Origin: Camellia lanceoleosa
Taxonomy: Eukaryota; Streptophyta; Magnoliopsida; Ericales; Theaceae
Length of the DNA stretch: 64,000 nucleotides
Assembly (NCBI GenBank): GCA_025200525.1
Contig: CM045759.1
Coordinates: 5,890,001 to 5,954,000, forward strand
Reading direction: 5' to 3'
The notes beneath the pieces were generated by a model. The model did no database searches, was not told the origin of the DNA, and saw only the letters and a list, made by a program, of their open reading frames with translations. Made by a program: the position numbers and the translations under genes. Positions 21,525 through 32,407 of the stretch are shown in pieces; within the stretch, counting starts at the first letter, position 1; each line of letters begins with the position of its first letter.

Positions 21525-22004
21525 TTGTAATGAGTTCCTAGGAGATCGACTACAATGGTGGAAACTAGAGTTCGAATGGCGATGCCTAGAACACACAGGT
21601 TTGGAATTTCCGAGACCAAAGTCTGGTTTAAATACCCAGGGGTGTATTCTCGGCTTGAAATCTATATGGCAACCCCATAGGTTGAGGTAACGTATATGCG
21701 CCTCAATTCTCGATACTGAACCAACATAGTCTGTCACTCTATTGGAGAATAGAGAAAGTTATGAATATGATCAGGAAAAAAGCGGCATCCGTAGCTTCTA
21801 CATGCAGAGGTTACCCCTTGTCAGCATTTGAGGGCCTTTGAATTGTGAGTTGAAGGTAAGAGTTTAAAGAACACAAGAGGGAGACCCCTGTCAGAGTAGA
21901 GCGGTTCATCGCCACTCGTCCCATGAGGTGCTTTCTAAAAGCGTCACTCTCTTTGTTTATTGCATTCCCTAAACATCACGTGTTACATTGCTTGAAACAT
22001 ATAT
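21525..22004 (+). other. Tat/Ogre-type 3'UTR block
   Basis: This is collinear with the minus strand at 39260-38800 and 62530-62300. Shared landmarks are GAGTTCCTAGGAGA, CTAGAGTTCGAATGG, AAAGTCTGGTTTAAATACCC with AGGGGTGTAT, AGTTATGAATATGATCAGGA, CATGCAGA, GAGCGGTTCATCGCCACTC and CATGAGGTGCTTTCTAAA. It is therefore the 3'UTR of a plus-strand copy whose coding part is missing. Confidence 0.75.
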
Positions 22005-22265
22005 CATCGCACCATTTTGTGCACTTTGTATGACACTATCCCATTCACTTTGTATCGCACTGTTTTGTGCACCATTGCATTGTCTTGTACATTGCACCTT
22101 ATTCGCACTATCTTGTGCATTTCAAACTGCATCGCACTATCTTGTGCACCTTATTCGCACTATCTTGTGCGTTTCAAACTGCATCGCACTATCTTATGCA
22201 CTTTATTCACACTATCTTGTGCATTTTACTTTATATCGCACTATCTTTTGCACCATCCCTCCTCA
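22005..22265 (+). repeat. Tandem array in the 3'UTR (52-bp period, GCAC-N6-GTGC cores)
   Basis: Units such as TCGCACTATCTTGTGCACC and TCGCACTATCTTGTGCATT alternate; TTCAAACTGCATCGCACTAT recurs at 22121 and 22173 (52 bp). The core GCAC-TATCTT-GTGC is a 4-bp inverted repeat. The reverse complement of the same core (GCACAAGATAGTGC) occurs in the array at 63400-63780. Confidence 0.9.
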
Positions 22266-22439
22266 TCTCGCGTGCAACGCGTTAGGATTGTAAATCGGTT
22301 AAAAACAGCAGGTGCACTTGTATGTTCACACCAAGGTGAAACAGAAAGTAAAACAGTGTGTTGTGCAAAAGCAGAGGGCAGTGGCTGAAGATGAAACAAA
22401 ATAGTCTGGACAAACAAAGTAGTTTCTAGACGCTGTGCA

Positions 22440-23574
22440 TACGAGCATTATGCATCCTCAGATTTGTAATTAGCTAGTTAGTTAATGATAGCTTAGTATT
22501 TATTCACTTATTCATTTGGATTTGTAATAAGTAGTCAATTTGGACACTCGGACATTCGAACCCTCCTGCGTGAGGATAAATATGTAATACTTGTATATGT
22601 CTTCCAACCCCACATCTTTCTACCTTTTATTTACTAGCTTACGATGGTTAATTTAGGGCATCACGTTTCGTTTAGCATATTTCATGTTTGCATCCACTTG
22701 TATTGCATGCATCGAGGCTTGGTTCATTATCCTTACTCTCATTGTTATTGTTTATACTTCTTTGAATATGTGTTTAGACCGCATACTATCAAATTGATTC
22801 ATATGTCATATTAGTAACCGAGCCTAGTAATTGCATATCGCATGTGTTGCATTAGTCATGTTGCATAGGAATCATGCATTTTTCTAACTAGTTTCTCTTT
22901 TTTTGGTCGGAGTATGAGGTAAGTTTTTATTTGTTTTAGTATGATGCATGAGTATGATTAGTAGCATGCTTGCCATGAGGCTAAATGCTTAATTGATAAA
23001 TTGCTTGAATGCTTGTGGATGAAAGCTATTTGCTTGAATTGGAACAATTTGAGTAATGTTCATATGCGATTACTTTTTCAAGTGGTACATATTCGGAACA
23101 ATTTTCAAAACAAACATGAATCAAGTGTTCCAATGATTGCAAAATTAGTCTATACTTGTATGCATCACATAGTAAAGTTAGTTTAATAACCAGAACAAGA
23201 GCATATAATGTAAATAAGAATTACATCATGATTAGTAGAGGCTGATCTTTGATCGGACGAGTGGGGTGCTCAATTCATGACCTTCCCCTCTCGTACCTAA
23301 GTTCCCGAGCCAAGACACTTTGGTGATCACGGAGTAATGGCCTTTGGCATGAGTCACGGGTTTCCTAAATTTTTCAAAACAAAATATTCAGGTGGCGACT
23401 CTGTAAATCTGGCAAAGCAGTCCATTTTTGGCATTTGATTCAAAACATCGATTTTCCAAAAGAATTGTCGGATTTGGACTCTTTAAGTTGTGAAATCAAA
23501 TTTAGAACCGCGAGAGTTCGATACTGTAGGACCGATTCGTCTTCCGAAAGGGGGTGCGAAAAAGTCGAGCTACA
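22440..23574 (+). mobile_element. Tat/Ogre-type LTR (3' end at 23574)
   Basis: Collinear with 3480-4732: GCATCCACTTG, TTAGTAACCGAGCC, CATATCGCATGTGTTGCATT, GGTGGCGACTCTG, GGCAAAGCAGTCCATTTT and the terminus CGAAAGGGGGTGCG with AGTCGAGCTACA at 23574. A TCTAGACG near 22430 may be the decayed LTR start (intact copies start TGTAGACG), placing it directly after the 3'UTR array, but no good PPT is visible. The usual order 3'UTR-LTR supports a 3' LTR of a plus-strand element. Confidence 0.6.
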
Positions 23575-24121
23575 GTGTGGGTTTATTTATTTATTTATTT
23601 TCTTTTTTCTTTTTTCTTTTCTTTTTTTTTTTTTTGGATGGGGATTGGCAGAAAGAAAACTTATTGATAAAATTTAAATTTAATACATCAAAAAGAAGAA
23701 AACCAAAGGTGAATCCCAAAAAAGAGATTAAATACATAATTTATTTTTTATTTTTTATTTTTTACCGATCAAGAAAAAACAATAACACCACTATTTAAGA
23801 TCAAAGATAAACAATCAAGCCTCCTCAAACTCTGCTAAGCTAATTTGATTTTCAATTTGCATACCCCCGTCCAATGAATGAATGAAAGCATTCACTAAAA
23901 TAAAAGGAAATATTAGAATATTTCTTGACCCATAAAGTAATGCGAACCTTGACCAGCTCAGCACCTTGCTCCAAGAATAAAATTCATAATTGAACACTCG
24001 GTCATTTCTGGCTTTCCATTGGATCCAGTTAACTATGATTGCAATCAGAGTTACCTCCCATAATAGCTTCTTAATATTTTTATATCTGAAAACTGACGAG
24101 AAAGTGATTTTATTATTTCTT
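23575..24121 (-). mobile_element. 5'-truncated LINE (non-LTR retrotransposon) tail
   Basis: On the minus strand an ORF from about 24159 to 23815 reads IVNWIQWKARNDRVFNYEFY followed by ALLYGSRNI, the pattern of the plant L1 ORF2 C-terminus ('...W.iWk.RN.rvF....'). After the stop there is a 3'UTR and then an A-rich tail: the plus strand at 23580-23635 is T runs with TTTATTTATTTATTTATTTT. A 5'-truncated ORF2 end plus poly(A) fits a LINE insertion beside the LTR end at 23574. The 5' breakpoint near 24121 is uncertain and no target duplication was confirmed. Confidence 0.5.
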
Positions 24122-24442
24122 ATGCTCGAGCAGAGATCGCGACCTTTCAGAAGTTTCACTCACCTGCAAAAGTACTGGAGTTGTATTTTTTCACTTGAGC
24201 GGCCATTCCTGCGCTCGAGTGTAGATCCGCTCGAGTGGCCATTCTTGCGCTCGAGCGGAGATCGTGGATCTGTTTTCTATAAATATGGGATTCAGTTAGT
24301 TTTAGGGTTACGGCTTCTAGATTTTCTTCTTGTGTGAAAAACCTAAGTGATTCGTGATTAGATCAAGATTTAATTATTCCAATTCCTAATCAATTAAAAC
24401 TCATAATCTAAATCATCAAGCACGTATGGAAGTGATTTAGAT
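24122..24442 (+). mobile_element. LTR fragment in plus orientation
   Basis: Diverged plus-strand match to the minus-strand LTR next to it. Shared landmarks in order: a CTGCAAAAGTACTGG-like block, CTCGAG palindromes, TTTTCTATAAATATG (TATA box, about 24278) and TAGGGTTACGGCTTCTAGATT. It is cut by the neighbouring LTR at 24442. Confidence 0.45.
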
Positions 24443-25236
24443 TGTTGTTTTCAAAAACAATAAATCGATACGAACGATTTTTACGTGGAAAAATCACAAT
24501 TGAAGCACCTTCAATTGTGATAAAAAAATCACGGGCGAAACGCCACTAATCAATCCACTACTGAAGAAAGAAAGATTACAAAGATAACAAACAAATTACC
24601 CAAATGCTTCCAATTTGTCTTCAAATTGTCTGTATATCTTTCACCTTAACCTTCATCTCGGAATTGATTAGATTGAAGTTGAATCCATAACTTCTATTGT
24701 CAAATCAACAACCACGCTCAGTATCAAACTCCTTCGACACTCCACGCTTGAATCTCTGGATTCCACTGAAGAAGAACACTCTTGAATATGAACAAACAAA
24801 CTCCTTGATGTATGCTTATCAAAACATGAGTTGAATACTCAATCAAAACATGAAGAAAAATAGCAAACAAGACCCAAAAGAAAACCCTAGAGCTCTCAAA
24901 ACAAATCTAGGAGACATAACCCTAGAACAAGACTTAAACACATATATATAGAAAACAGGGGCCGCGTACTCGGCTCGAGCGCAGAACATTCCGCTCGAGC
25001 AGAGTCACTAAAACACGCGTGCGAATAAACAGGTCTCCACTCGAGTGCTGTAACCCAAGCTCGAGCATGAAACCACACTTCCCAGTATTTTTGTAGAGAT
25101 GCCCAACTACTGAGATAGTGCACATTCCGCTCGAGCGCAAATGTTCCCGCTCGAACGGGAAGACCAAAGACAAGGAAAAATTACAACTCTATAAAACAAA
25201 GTTTGTTCACGGATTTGGCAACATAGAGACCTAACA
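24443..25236 (-). mobile_element. Minus-strand LTR (copia-type boundaries)
   Basis: The minus strand begins TGTTAGGTCTCTATG at 25236 and ends near GAAAACAACA at about 24443 (TGTT...AACA ends). A TATA box (CTATATATATG) lies near 24948. Immediately upstream on the minus strand is GACAAAGAGGGAGAT, a polypurine tract placed as in copia-type elements, making this the 3' LTR of a minus-strand element. Six CTCGAG-type palindromes lie in its U3 (24970-25160). Confidence 0.55.
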
Positions 25237-25729
25237 ATCTCCCTCTTTGTCAAGTCCCGGACAAAACTCTTCTAACAATTTTCAAAAAAACACACGCACT
25301 AGACAACCTCACGAACACAACCTATCGGACATAAAAAAAAAAAAATAATAAAATAGAACAAAGCTGTAAACATACAAATAGGTTGAGTTGACAACAGTTT
25401 AGAACAATCCACCATTAGAACAATCCATCAACCATCCACCTGTGAAAAATCGAGCAACACACCATAAAAAAAAAAAAAAAAAAAAAAACTGTGGAACTCC
25501 ATAAGATGATAAAAGACAACAAATGTATATGAAATATATGAAAGCCCACAAGACCAACAACTGTAGCAGTTATATCCACACAAAAAAAAAAAAAGTACCA
25601 AACTATACCATAGCAGTTATATCCAAAAAAAAAAAAACAAAATACCAAACTGTACTGTAATATACCAAAAATTCTCCCCCTTTTTGGCCGGGAGGTAAGA
25701 AAAAATAGTCCAAGAAACAAAGATCTCAG
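25237..25729 (-). other. 3' non-coding region of the minus-strand element
   Basis: Poly-A/T-rich. There is a roughly 55-bp repeat containing GGATATAACTGCTA (near 25560-25575 and 25612-25625). A second purine tract, minus-strand AAAAAGGGGGAGAAT, lies at about 25673-25687. No coding was seen. Confidence 0.45.
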
Positions 25730-26385
25730 TCAAGAATCAGCTGGAGGAGGATGAGGCTGCCGTAACTGAAGCAAGGATATAATATGAGCAAGCTGAGTAG
25801 TAGTCTGGGCGGCGGACTGCTCCAAATGTCGAAGACGGCCATCAAAGGCATCAAGACAAGCATCCAGAAGATCCAACTGCTGAGTCACAGCCTCCTCAAA
25901 ACGGGGAAGCTGGCCATGAAAAGTCCGGGGGGGAACATCAGCCTCCTCTACACCGGCTGTCGCTGCATCAATCTTCCTCTCCTCGGCTAGAACATCCGCT
26001 GTACCTGTAGAAGGACCTACCCAAGAAGACTCCCTCTTGATAGGTGCACGACTATAAGAAACAGTCTTCTTAGTGAAGGGTTTAATAGGGGAGGCATACT
26101 CGTCGTCCTCCAAAACTGGAATTTTAAGTCGGGACACGAGACAGTTGATTAAACAACCATAAGGTAGGCCTAATTGCTTGTTACCAAAAACTGCAATCAT
26201 CTTACGAAGAATGAGGGTTGGGTCTATTACCTACTCATCAGAAAGGGTCGAGAAAAAATCTTTAAGCACATGCCAAACAAGGATCTGAACGATAACGATT
26301 TTCTCTAGGTCTTTAGTAATTTTGAAGATAAGGAGGCCCAAATACCGGGCTACAACATTAACCAGAATAAAGGAACACCTGGTGA
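25730..26385 (-). pseudogene. Putative plant transposon-protein C-terminus (PF20167-like), one in-frame stop
   Basis: Minus strand: an open frame reads RCSFILVNVVARYLGLLIF, KIVIVQILVWHVLKDFFSTL, then TAG, then PTLILRKMIAVFGNKQLGLP with YGCLINCLVSRLKIP, an acidic/basic linker and a heptad-like tail (FEEAVTQQLDLLDACLDAFD, LRHLEQSAAQTTTQLAHIIS) to TGA at 25730. The 'LPYGcLI..L...' block resembles the 'putative plant transposon protein' family found in non-autonomous retroelements. The C-terminal part would form a coiled coil. The N-terminus is cut at about 26390, where unrelated plus-strand sequence begins. Confidence 0.45.
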
Positions 26386-26455
26386 GCATAGTTCGGTTGT
26401 TTTCTCAAATTTGAACTGTTACACAGCCGTGCTAACATTTCTGTTCTTTTTTGCA

Positions 26456-27943
26456 GATCTAAACCGGTTGAAAATAGACTACACCTACGCTAACCAAGCC
26501 ACGCTACGAGCTATATTAAGGTACTGCAACCGCGACTGGACCAAGCTTTTAGGAGTAGTACCGGCGTATCGTTACAGTGGTAAGAGAAAAAGCAAAGTCA
26601 CTGATTTCTTGCTTGAGTCTTTGCCCAAACCAGATCCCAACTTACCTCAAATCAACCTCATTCCCCTCACTGAAGAGCAAGAGATGGCCAAAAAGAGGGT
26701 CGTGCGAGCTCTTATCACTGAACAGTCCTCTACCGAAGTCCAAACCGAACAAGCGCGCTCCGGTTAACCGCGCGAGACCGTGGTCGCCCTTCCAACCACC
26801 AGGGCAACCACGTCTCGGTGGAACAAGCACGCACACACCTCATCAACCGAACAACAACATTTGGTGCATGAGGAAGACACCGTGCTTCCTGATCCCGTGC
26901 TGCCAAACCCAGAACCTGCCCATCCTTGCTGAGCAAACCCTTCTGAATGGGCACCTGCAATGTCCTGTAAAAACCACATTGTGTCCACCAAGGATTTAGT
27001 GGTTGCTGAGAAGGACCATATGCTTGCGTTCAACCTTTCAAAAAGCCTCTGCCTTCCAGCGGACATGGAACATCACAACCACTTGACCGAACTAAAGGCC
27101 ATTCGAACGGCTTCAAAGTCCATGATGCAAGTAAGTCCTCCACTTGCTGTTTCAAGTCTAAACTATTTGCTCGGTTTGCAGCCTAACACCCCTTTATTTA
27201 AACTACAAGCCTGCAAAAAAACCATGTAGCGCACAAATGTGTGTTTGAATTGCAAAAGACAGCGCGGTCGGACGTAGCTAATTCAAACGCCAAGGTGGCC
27301 GAGCTGAAAGAGGTAAAGGCGAAACTAGCCGAGGTCGTTGCTGAAAATGAGCAACTGGTCGGGCTAGTCAACACGGCTGAGGCTAACAAGCAAAAAGCCT
27401 TGGTCGAGAAAAAAGACCGCTATTTGCGTAAGTTCGCCAAGTTGAAAAAGAAAAAGAACGCCGAAATCCAGGAGTGGAAGAAGAAGACGAAAAATGCTAA
27501 GGAGCGAGGTTACAAGAAGGGAGAAGAAACCTACATTCAACAGTGTGAAGCAGCCAAAGACATTTTCTTCAAGTGCGGCTGGAAGGCTGCGGTTGAAAAG
27601 CTCAGTTAGGGGTTTTGACTCCGAAATTTTTCTGAACCCTCCCCCCCACTTCACACCAAGCTATATGACGAACTATGCAAACGTAGTCTAGCAGAAGTTC
27701 CTTCAAGAGGGGGATGAGGAAGAGGAGACCCCTGATCTAGTTAATGCTCCCCCTGCCAACACCAACCTTGGTTACCAATCTTCACTACCCGCTTGGGTGG
27801 ACCAGCTCAGCCAAACCGTGCCAAGCACGGTTGACGGAGTGCCTGTGACCGATCTGACCCAGGAAGCTGATGCCAGAACCGGCCTGCCCAGTGGCGAAGT
27901 CTGTGGTGACCTAGACACTGACCTTGATGATGTTTTTGTTTAA
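26456..27943 (+). pseudogene. Antisense ORF of the host Tat element (Transposase_28-like, coiled coil), decayed
   Basis: A splice acceptor (TTTTTTGCAG at 26455) opens an exon reading KIDYTYANQATLRAILRYCN, a PDPNLPQINLIPLTEEQEMA block, then after a frame change ETVVALPTTRATTSRWNKHA. A potential intron starts GTAAGT at 27131. A long coiled coil follows (27241-27609; VAELKEVKAKLAEVVAENEQ, KKNAEIQEWKKKTKNAKERG, ETYIQQCEAAKDIFFKCGWK), and an acidic end closes at TAA 27941-27943. Order and the 'GY..G...Y..qC....F..GW' pattern resemble the 'putative gypsy type transposon' family (PF04195). A plausible poly(A) region follows (27975-28040). It is antisense to, and downstream of, the minus-strand integrase. 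First exons are missing and frames are broken. Confidence 0.55.
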
Positions 27944-28137
27944 CCAGGAAGACTTTTTTTTCTTGTTGTTTGTTCTATGAAATGTAATCGGGCTATATGC
28001 CCCACCTCTTGTAATCACCTTTCAATCAATGAAAAAAAACTTTTTTCTTCTTCTTGCTCGATCATTGCACTTTTCCTTTATTGTAGTGTATCATTTTGAC
28101 TGCATACTTAGCCGGGCTTAACAGCTCTGTCTCATCT

Positions 28138-28470
28138 TGCCAACCTTCTTGAGCCTGGATCCTTATCTCGGCTGAAGAATGAAAAAGTGTTAGTCAAACC
28201 TGCCAACCTTCTTGAGCCTAGATCCTTATCTCATCTAAAGAATGAAAAAGTGTTGGTTAAACCTGCCAACCTTCTTGAGCCTAGATCCTTATCTCGGCTG
28301 AAGAATGAGAACGTGTTGGTAAAACCTGCCAACCACCTTTTGCCTAGATCCTTATCTCGGCTAAAGAATGAAAAAATGTTGATCAAACTTGTCAACCGTC
28401 TTAACCTTAGATCCTTATCTTAGCTGAAGAATGAAAAGTGTTGGTCAAACTTGCCAACCTTCCTAATTGC
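28138..28470 (+). repeat. 63-bp minisatellite between integrase and antisense ORF
   Basis: Starts of the unit TGCCAACCTTCTTGAGCC are at 28138, 28201, 28264, 28327, 28390 and 28452, i.e. period 63 (last 62). Each unit also holds ATCCTTATCTCGGCTGAAGA. Because 63 is divisible by 3, an artificial 21-residue repeat ORF appears at 28187-28423. Confidence 0.95.
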
Positions 28471-28639
28471 CCTCCAGTCGGGCAATGAGTACAAACAATT
28501 TTCACAAACAGAGTAAAGAATTTGTACAGAAAAAATTTCTACCTATTTTATTGAAAAAGAAAAATTACAAGTGTTTTAAGAAAGAGCTAAAAATAAAATA
28601 CTTTGAGATTGGCCATGTTCCATGGCCTTGGAATAGCTT

Positions 28640-29990
28640 TGTCGTCTACATCTTCTAGATGATATGCCCCTTTTTCCTACCAAACCAATCACTTTGTATG
28701 GTCCTTCCCAATTAGGTCCTAATTTGCCATCTCCAGGCACCAAAGTGTTTCCCATTACTTTGCGCAGTGCTCAATCTCCAATCTTGAATTGCCTTGGGTG
28801 CACTGCTTTGTTGTATTTCCTAGACAACTCCTGTTGATATGAGGCATTGTGCACCAATGCCCTTTCTCTTCTTTCTTCTGCAAGGTTAAGTTCTAGGGCT
28901 ATGGCCTTGCCATTCATGTCTGGATCAAAAGTTTCACTTCTGATGGTGGGGAGGCCAACTTCTAGAGGGATTACTACCTCCATGCCATAAGCCAAGGAAA
29001 AAGGTGTTTCGCTAGTCGACTGCCGAGGTGTAGTTCAGTAAGCCCGTAAGACGTGGGGAAATTCCTCAACCCATTTGCCTTTTGCTTTTTCCAACCTCTT
29101 TTTTGGACCATCTAAGATTACTTTGTTAGAAGCTTCAGCCTGGCAATTGGCTTGGGGGTATGCTGGCGTAGAGTTATAAAATTCTATCTTCTATTCTTCG
29201 CAAAATTCCCTAAACATTATTCCATCAAACTGGGTGCCATTGTCAGATATCAAAGCCTTAGGGATTCCAAACCGAGTTATGATGTTCTTCTAGACAAACT
29301 TCTTGACGTCTTTTTGTTTTATGGATGCAAGAGCTTCTACCTTCACCCACTTTGTGAAGTAGTTCATTGCTGGGAGAAAGAAATTCCTGTTGCCCGGTGC
29401 GGTTGGGAGTGGTCCTACTATATCAAAGCCCCACATTGTAAAGGGCCAAGGGCTGGTCAAAGGTAAGAGCTCTCTGGCCGGTTGATGTATTTGATACATG
29501 AACTTTTGACATTTCTTACACTTCTTGACATATTTCTCTGCATCTGCTTGCATGTATGGCTGCCAATACCCTTGTGAAATAGGTCGGTAGGCCAGGGATC
29601 GCCCTCCTTGATGACTCTCACACATGCCTTCGTGAATTTCAAACAAGAATGTATCGACCTTGCTAGGATGGACACACATCAAATACGGTCCTGTGAAGGA
29701 TTTCTTGAACAACGCCCGAGATGGGAAAAGCCAAAATCGCTGTGACTTGGCGCGAATTTTGTTGGCTTCCTTCTTTTCTTCAGGAAAGATGCCATATTTT
29801 AAAAACACTATGATGGGATCCATCCAGGAAGGACCTATATTGGCGCAGCATGCTTCGACCGCTTTCGGCTCTTCAATACTTGGTCTTGGCAGGAAGTCTA
29901 TTAACAATGGGTATGGAATATATGTATTTTCCATTGACGCAAAACCAGCCAGCTCATCTGCCTTACTATTTTCCTCTAGACCAATTTGCT
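28640..29990 (-). pseudogene. Integrase of the host Tat-type element, decayed
   Basis: Minus strand: zinc-binding region FEIHEGMCESHQGGRSLA...KKCKKCQKF, core with SPWPFTMWGFDIVGPLP (first D), LISDNGTQFD (second D, about 29240) and QANCQAEASNKVI (glutamate, about 29140). Then comes the C-terminal VEEFPHVLRAYWTTPRQSTS, AYGMEVVIPLEVGLPTI, KYNKAVHPRQFKIGD and a GPNWEGPYKV-like end. Only a few stops interrupt it (e.g. TAG after KQKDVKKFV at 29293; TGA after KIGD at 28771), so decay is moderate. It integrates retroviral-type cDNA in intact relatives. Confidence 0.85.
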
Positions 29991-30345
29991 CTATCCTAAC
30001 CACTTTAAATTTCATGATCTCCTTTCTGACCAACTCTGATACTTGGTCATTCTTTCATCCTTTGCTTCGTAGTCGCCCGAAACTTGGTTGACTACTAATT
30101 GGGAGTCACTGTATACCATCAACTTGATGGCTTCTATGCGGAATGCTGACCTTAAACTGGCTAATAGTATTTCATATTCGGCCTCGTTGTTGGATGTTGG
30201 AAATCCAAGGTTGACTGCATGTTCAATTGTTAGGCCATTTCGCTATATGAGGACTATACCTAGTCCTGCACCGTGCCTGTTGCATGCTCCATCCATGAAG
30301 AGCTTCCATATCTCTCCTACGAATAGCTTCCAGCAAGTGGAGGGA
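29991..30345 (-). pseudogene. Second RNase H of the host Tat-type element, decayed
   Basis: Minus strand: [20 protein letters not shown], then [33 protein letters not shown] and LEENSKADELAGFA. This is the extra RNase H of the Tat lineage between RNase H and integrase. Catalytic MDGA, AEYE and SDSQ blocks are preserved; stops occur in LI*RN and near 30050. Confidence 0.8.
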
Positions 30346-31868
30346 TTTGATGATGTCTTGGGATCAGGGGCGATGACGATGCTTTCTTTTAAGTTATTGT
30401 CCGTCGTTAGGATTTGATCCTTGCTGGCAGTAGTGTATCTGTTCCTTCTTCTGCAAAGCAGAATGGTTCGCTATGCAGTTAAGCGTCCTGTTGTGAGGGC
30501 TGTGCTATCTCGACGGCATTTTCTCTCATTTTTTCGGTTGCCTCGGTCAAGCCGATTGGGCAAGCATGATGACTACCTGGCACAAAGTCAGCCATGTAGT
30601 CTGTTAAACACTTGGGCCTTTATTGCAGTTCTTGGTTGAAACTTAATGTCGAACTACCCTAACTCCACGGCCCACTTCAAAATTCGCCCAGAAAAGTTCA
30701 CCCTTTCAAACAAGGCTTTTAAAGGAAAGGCCGTCATGACAATCACAGTGTGGGCATAGGAGTAGTGCGACAATTTTCTTGAAGCCATCATCAAAGCTAA
30801 GGCCAACTTTTCCAATAACAGGTACCTTGTTTCGGCGCCTAGCAATATATTGCTAACATAAAAGATAGGTAGGTGTTGTATTCCTTCAGCTCGCACCAGC
30901 ACTGCGCTAACTGCATGTTGAGAAACTGCTAAGTATAAAAGAGTTCCTCTCTGGGTACTGGGGTTACCAACAACGGAGGAGAGGTCATACACTCTTTTAA
31001 ACTTTCGAAAGCACAGTCGCACTCATCATCCCACTCAAACTTGGCCTTCAATGCCTAGAAGAACGGTCGACACCTATCTAATGACCAACTTATGAATCAG
31101 TTTAGCACGGCTGCAAGGCTAATGAGATATTGTACCTCCTTGACTGTGTTGGGCATCTCGAGATCTTGAATGGCTTTGATCTAAGGCGGATACTGACCCA
31201 ACGCCAAATGCGCACTTGGATGCGTTCAGTCGCAGCTTGTGGGTCTTCAAAATTTGGAACATCTCGGCGAGATCCTTGAGATGGTCTCCTTCGTTCTTGC
31301 TTTTGACCACTATGTCATCTATGTAAGCCTCCATTATTCTGTCTAACAATGGTTCGAACATTTTGGTGATCATTCGCTGGAATGTCGCCCCTGCATTTTT
31401 TAGGCCAAAAGGCATGACCTTGTAGCAATACAATCCTCTGGGTGTTTGTAAACGATGTGACCTCCTGGTCGGGTTCATGGATGGCGATCTGATGATAACC
31501 GCGATACGCATCCAAAAAGCTAAGTCGGTTGTATCCTGCAATTAAGTCCACCAGTTGGTTTATTCGTGGTAAAGAAAAACTGTCTTTTGGCACTCTTTGT
31601 TGACTGTCTTATAATCCACGCAAACGCGCCACTTGCCGTTCTTTTTTGGTACCACCACGGTGTTGGAGATCCACCTGGGATAATGACCCTCCCTAATTGC
31701 CCCTGTATCTAGTAGATTTTCCACTTCCTCAGCCACTACCTTGGCGTGGTGAAGTGCCGATTGGCGAGTTCGTTGTATAATTGGTCTAGCGGTTGGGTAG
31801 ACATTGAGTTGATGGCAGATGAAGTTTGGGTCAATGCCAGGCATGTCATACGGCGTCCAGGCAAACAC
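30346..31868 (-). pseudogene. Reverse transcriptase and first RNase H of the host Tat-type element, decayed
   Basis: Minus strand from 31868: [93 protein letters not shown], then in a shifted frame [20 protein letters not shown] and the catalytic [18 protein letters not shown] (about 31313-31325). RNase H follows at 31022-30654 (TLLYLAVSQHAVSAVL, IFYVSNILLGAETRYLLLEK). Frameshifts near 31560 and 31450 and an upstream in-frame stop make it non-functional. The thumb region (31030-31115) and the 30346-30650 linker are heavily decayed. Confidence 0.85.
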
Positions 31869-32407
31869 CTAAATGTTAGAGATCAAAAATTCCATGATCT
31901 CTATTCTCTCGGTGCTAGACAAAGATGAGTCGATCAGAAAGAACTTTTCTAGGATCTTCTCATCTATTCTGACCTCCACCAGATCTTCTACTGCCTTTTG
32001 TTCAACTGCCTTGCCGACGTCTGCGAATAACTCGTTGTTTTCTGGCTCTTCCACCATTTGTACGAACCCTTTGGTGGCTCGACTACCGTTCACTGTTACG
32101 AAGCATTACTTAGACATGATTTGGTATCCTAAGACTTCTTCAATCATTCCAACTTCATTGGGAAACCGTAACACCTGGTGGTAGGTTGATGCTACCGCTC
32201 ACATGGCGTGCAACCATGCTGTTCCCAAGATTATGTTATAAGTGGATGAGACTTTCAATACCCAAAATTCCTCTTGCTTTGTCATTGATCTTGCTTTGAC
32301 TGCCAGAATCATTTTACCAATGGGCCATTCTGGCATTGAGTTGAAGCCAACTAATGAAGATGTCGCGAGTGCCAAATCCTTGTCCTTCAATTTGAGATGC
32401 TTGAAGG
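31869..32407 (-). pseudogene. C-terminal protease region and RT linker of the host element (3' half of the split gene)
   Basis: Minus strand from the insertion point at 32407: FKHLKLKDKDLALATSSLVG, FNSMPEWPIGKMILAV and STYNIILGTAWLHAM (the protease C-terminal 'iLGrpWLh' block), then ENNELFADVGKAVEQKAVED, the linker before RT. The N-terminal half of the same gene lies 17 kb away (49352-49501), because a large LTR element is inserted between them. Confidence 0.8.
32403..32407. other. Target-site duplication, left copy (GAAGG)
   Basis: The five bases before the left LTR (GAAGG) are identical to the five bases after the right LTR (49347-49351). Confidence 0.9.

Noticed and set aside
22436..22446. 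TCTAGACG as a certain LTR start
   Set aside because: Resembles TGTAGACG but lacks a preceding purine tract and following homology, so it was used only as a tentative boundary.
26577..27066. Long overlapping ORFs on both strands
   Set aside because: Shadow frames of the decayed antisense coiled-coil gene; the frame with family-like motifs was kept.
28187..28423. 78-codon ORF with a 21-residue repeat
   Set aside because: It is produced by the 63-bp minisatellite (63 is a multiple of 3); no start context or family.
28171..28460. Possible leader peptide or plant signal sequence array
   Set aside because: No hydrophobic segment; purely repeat-derived.
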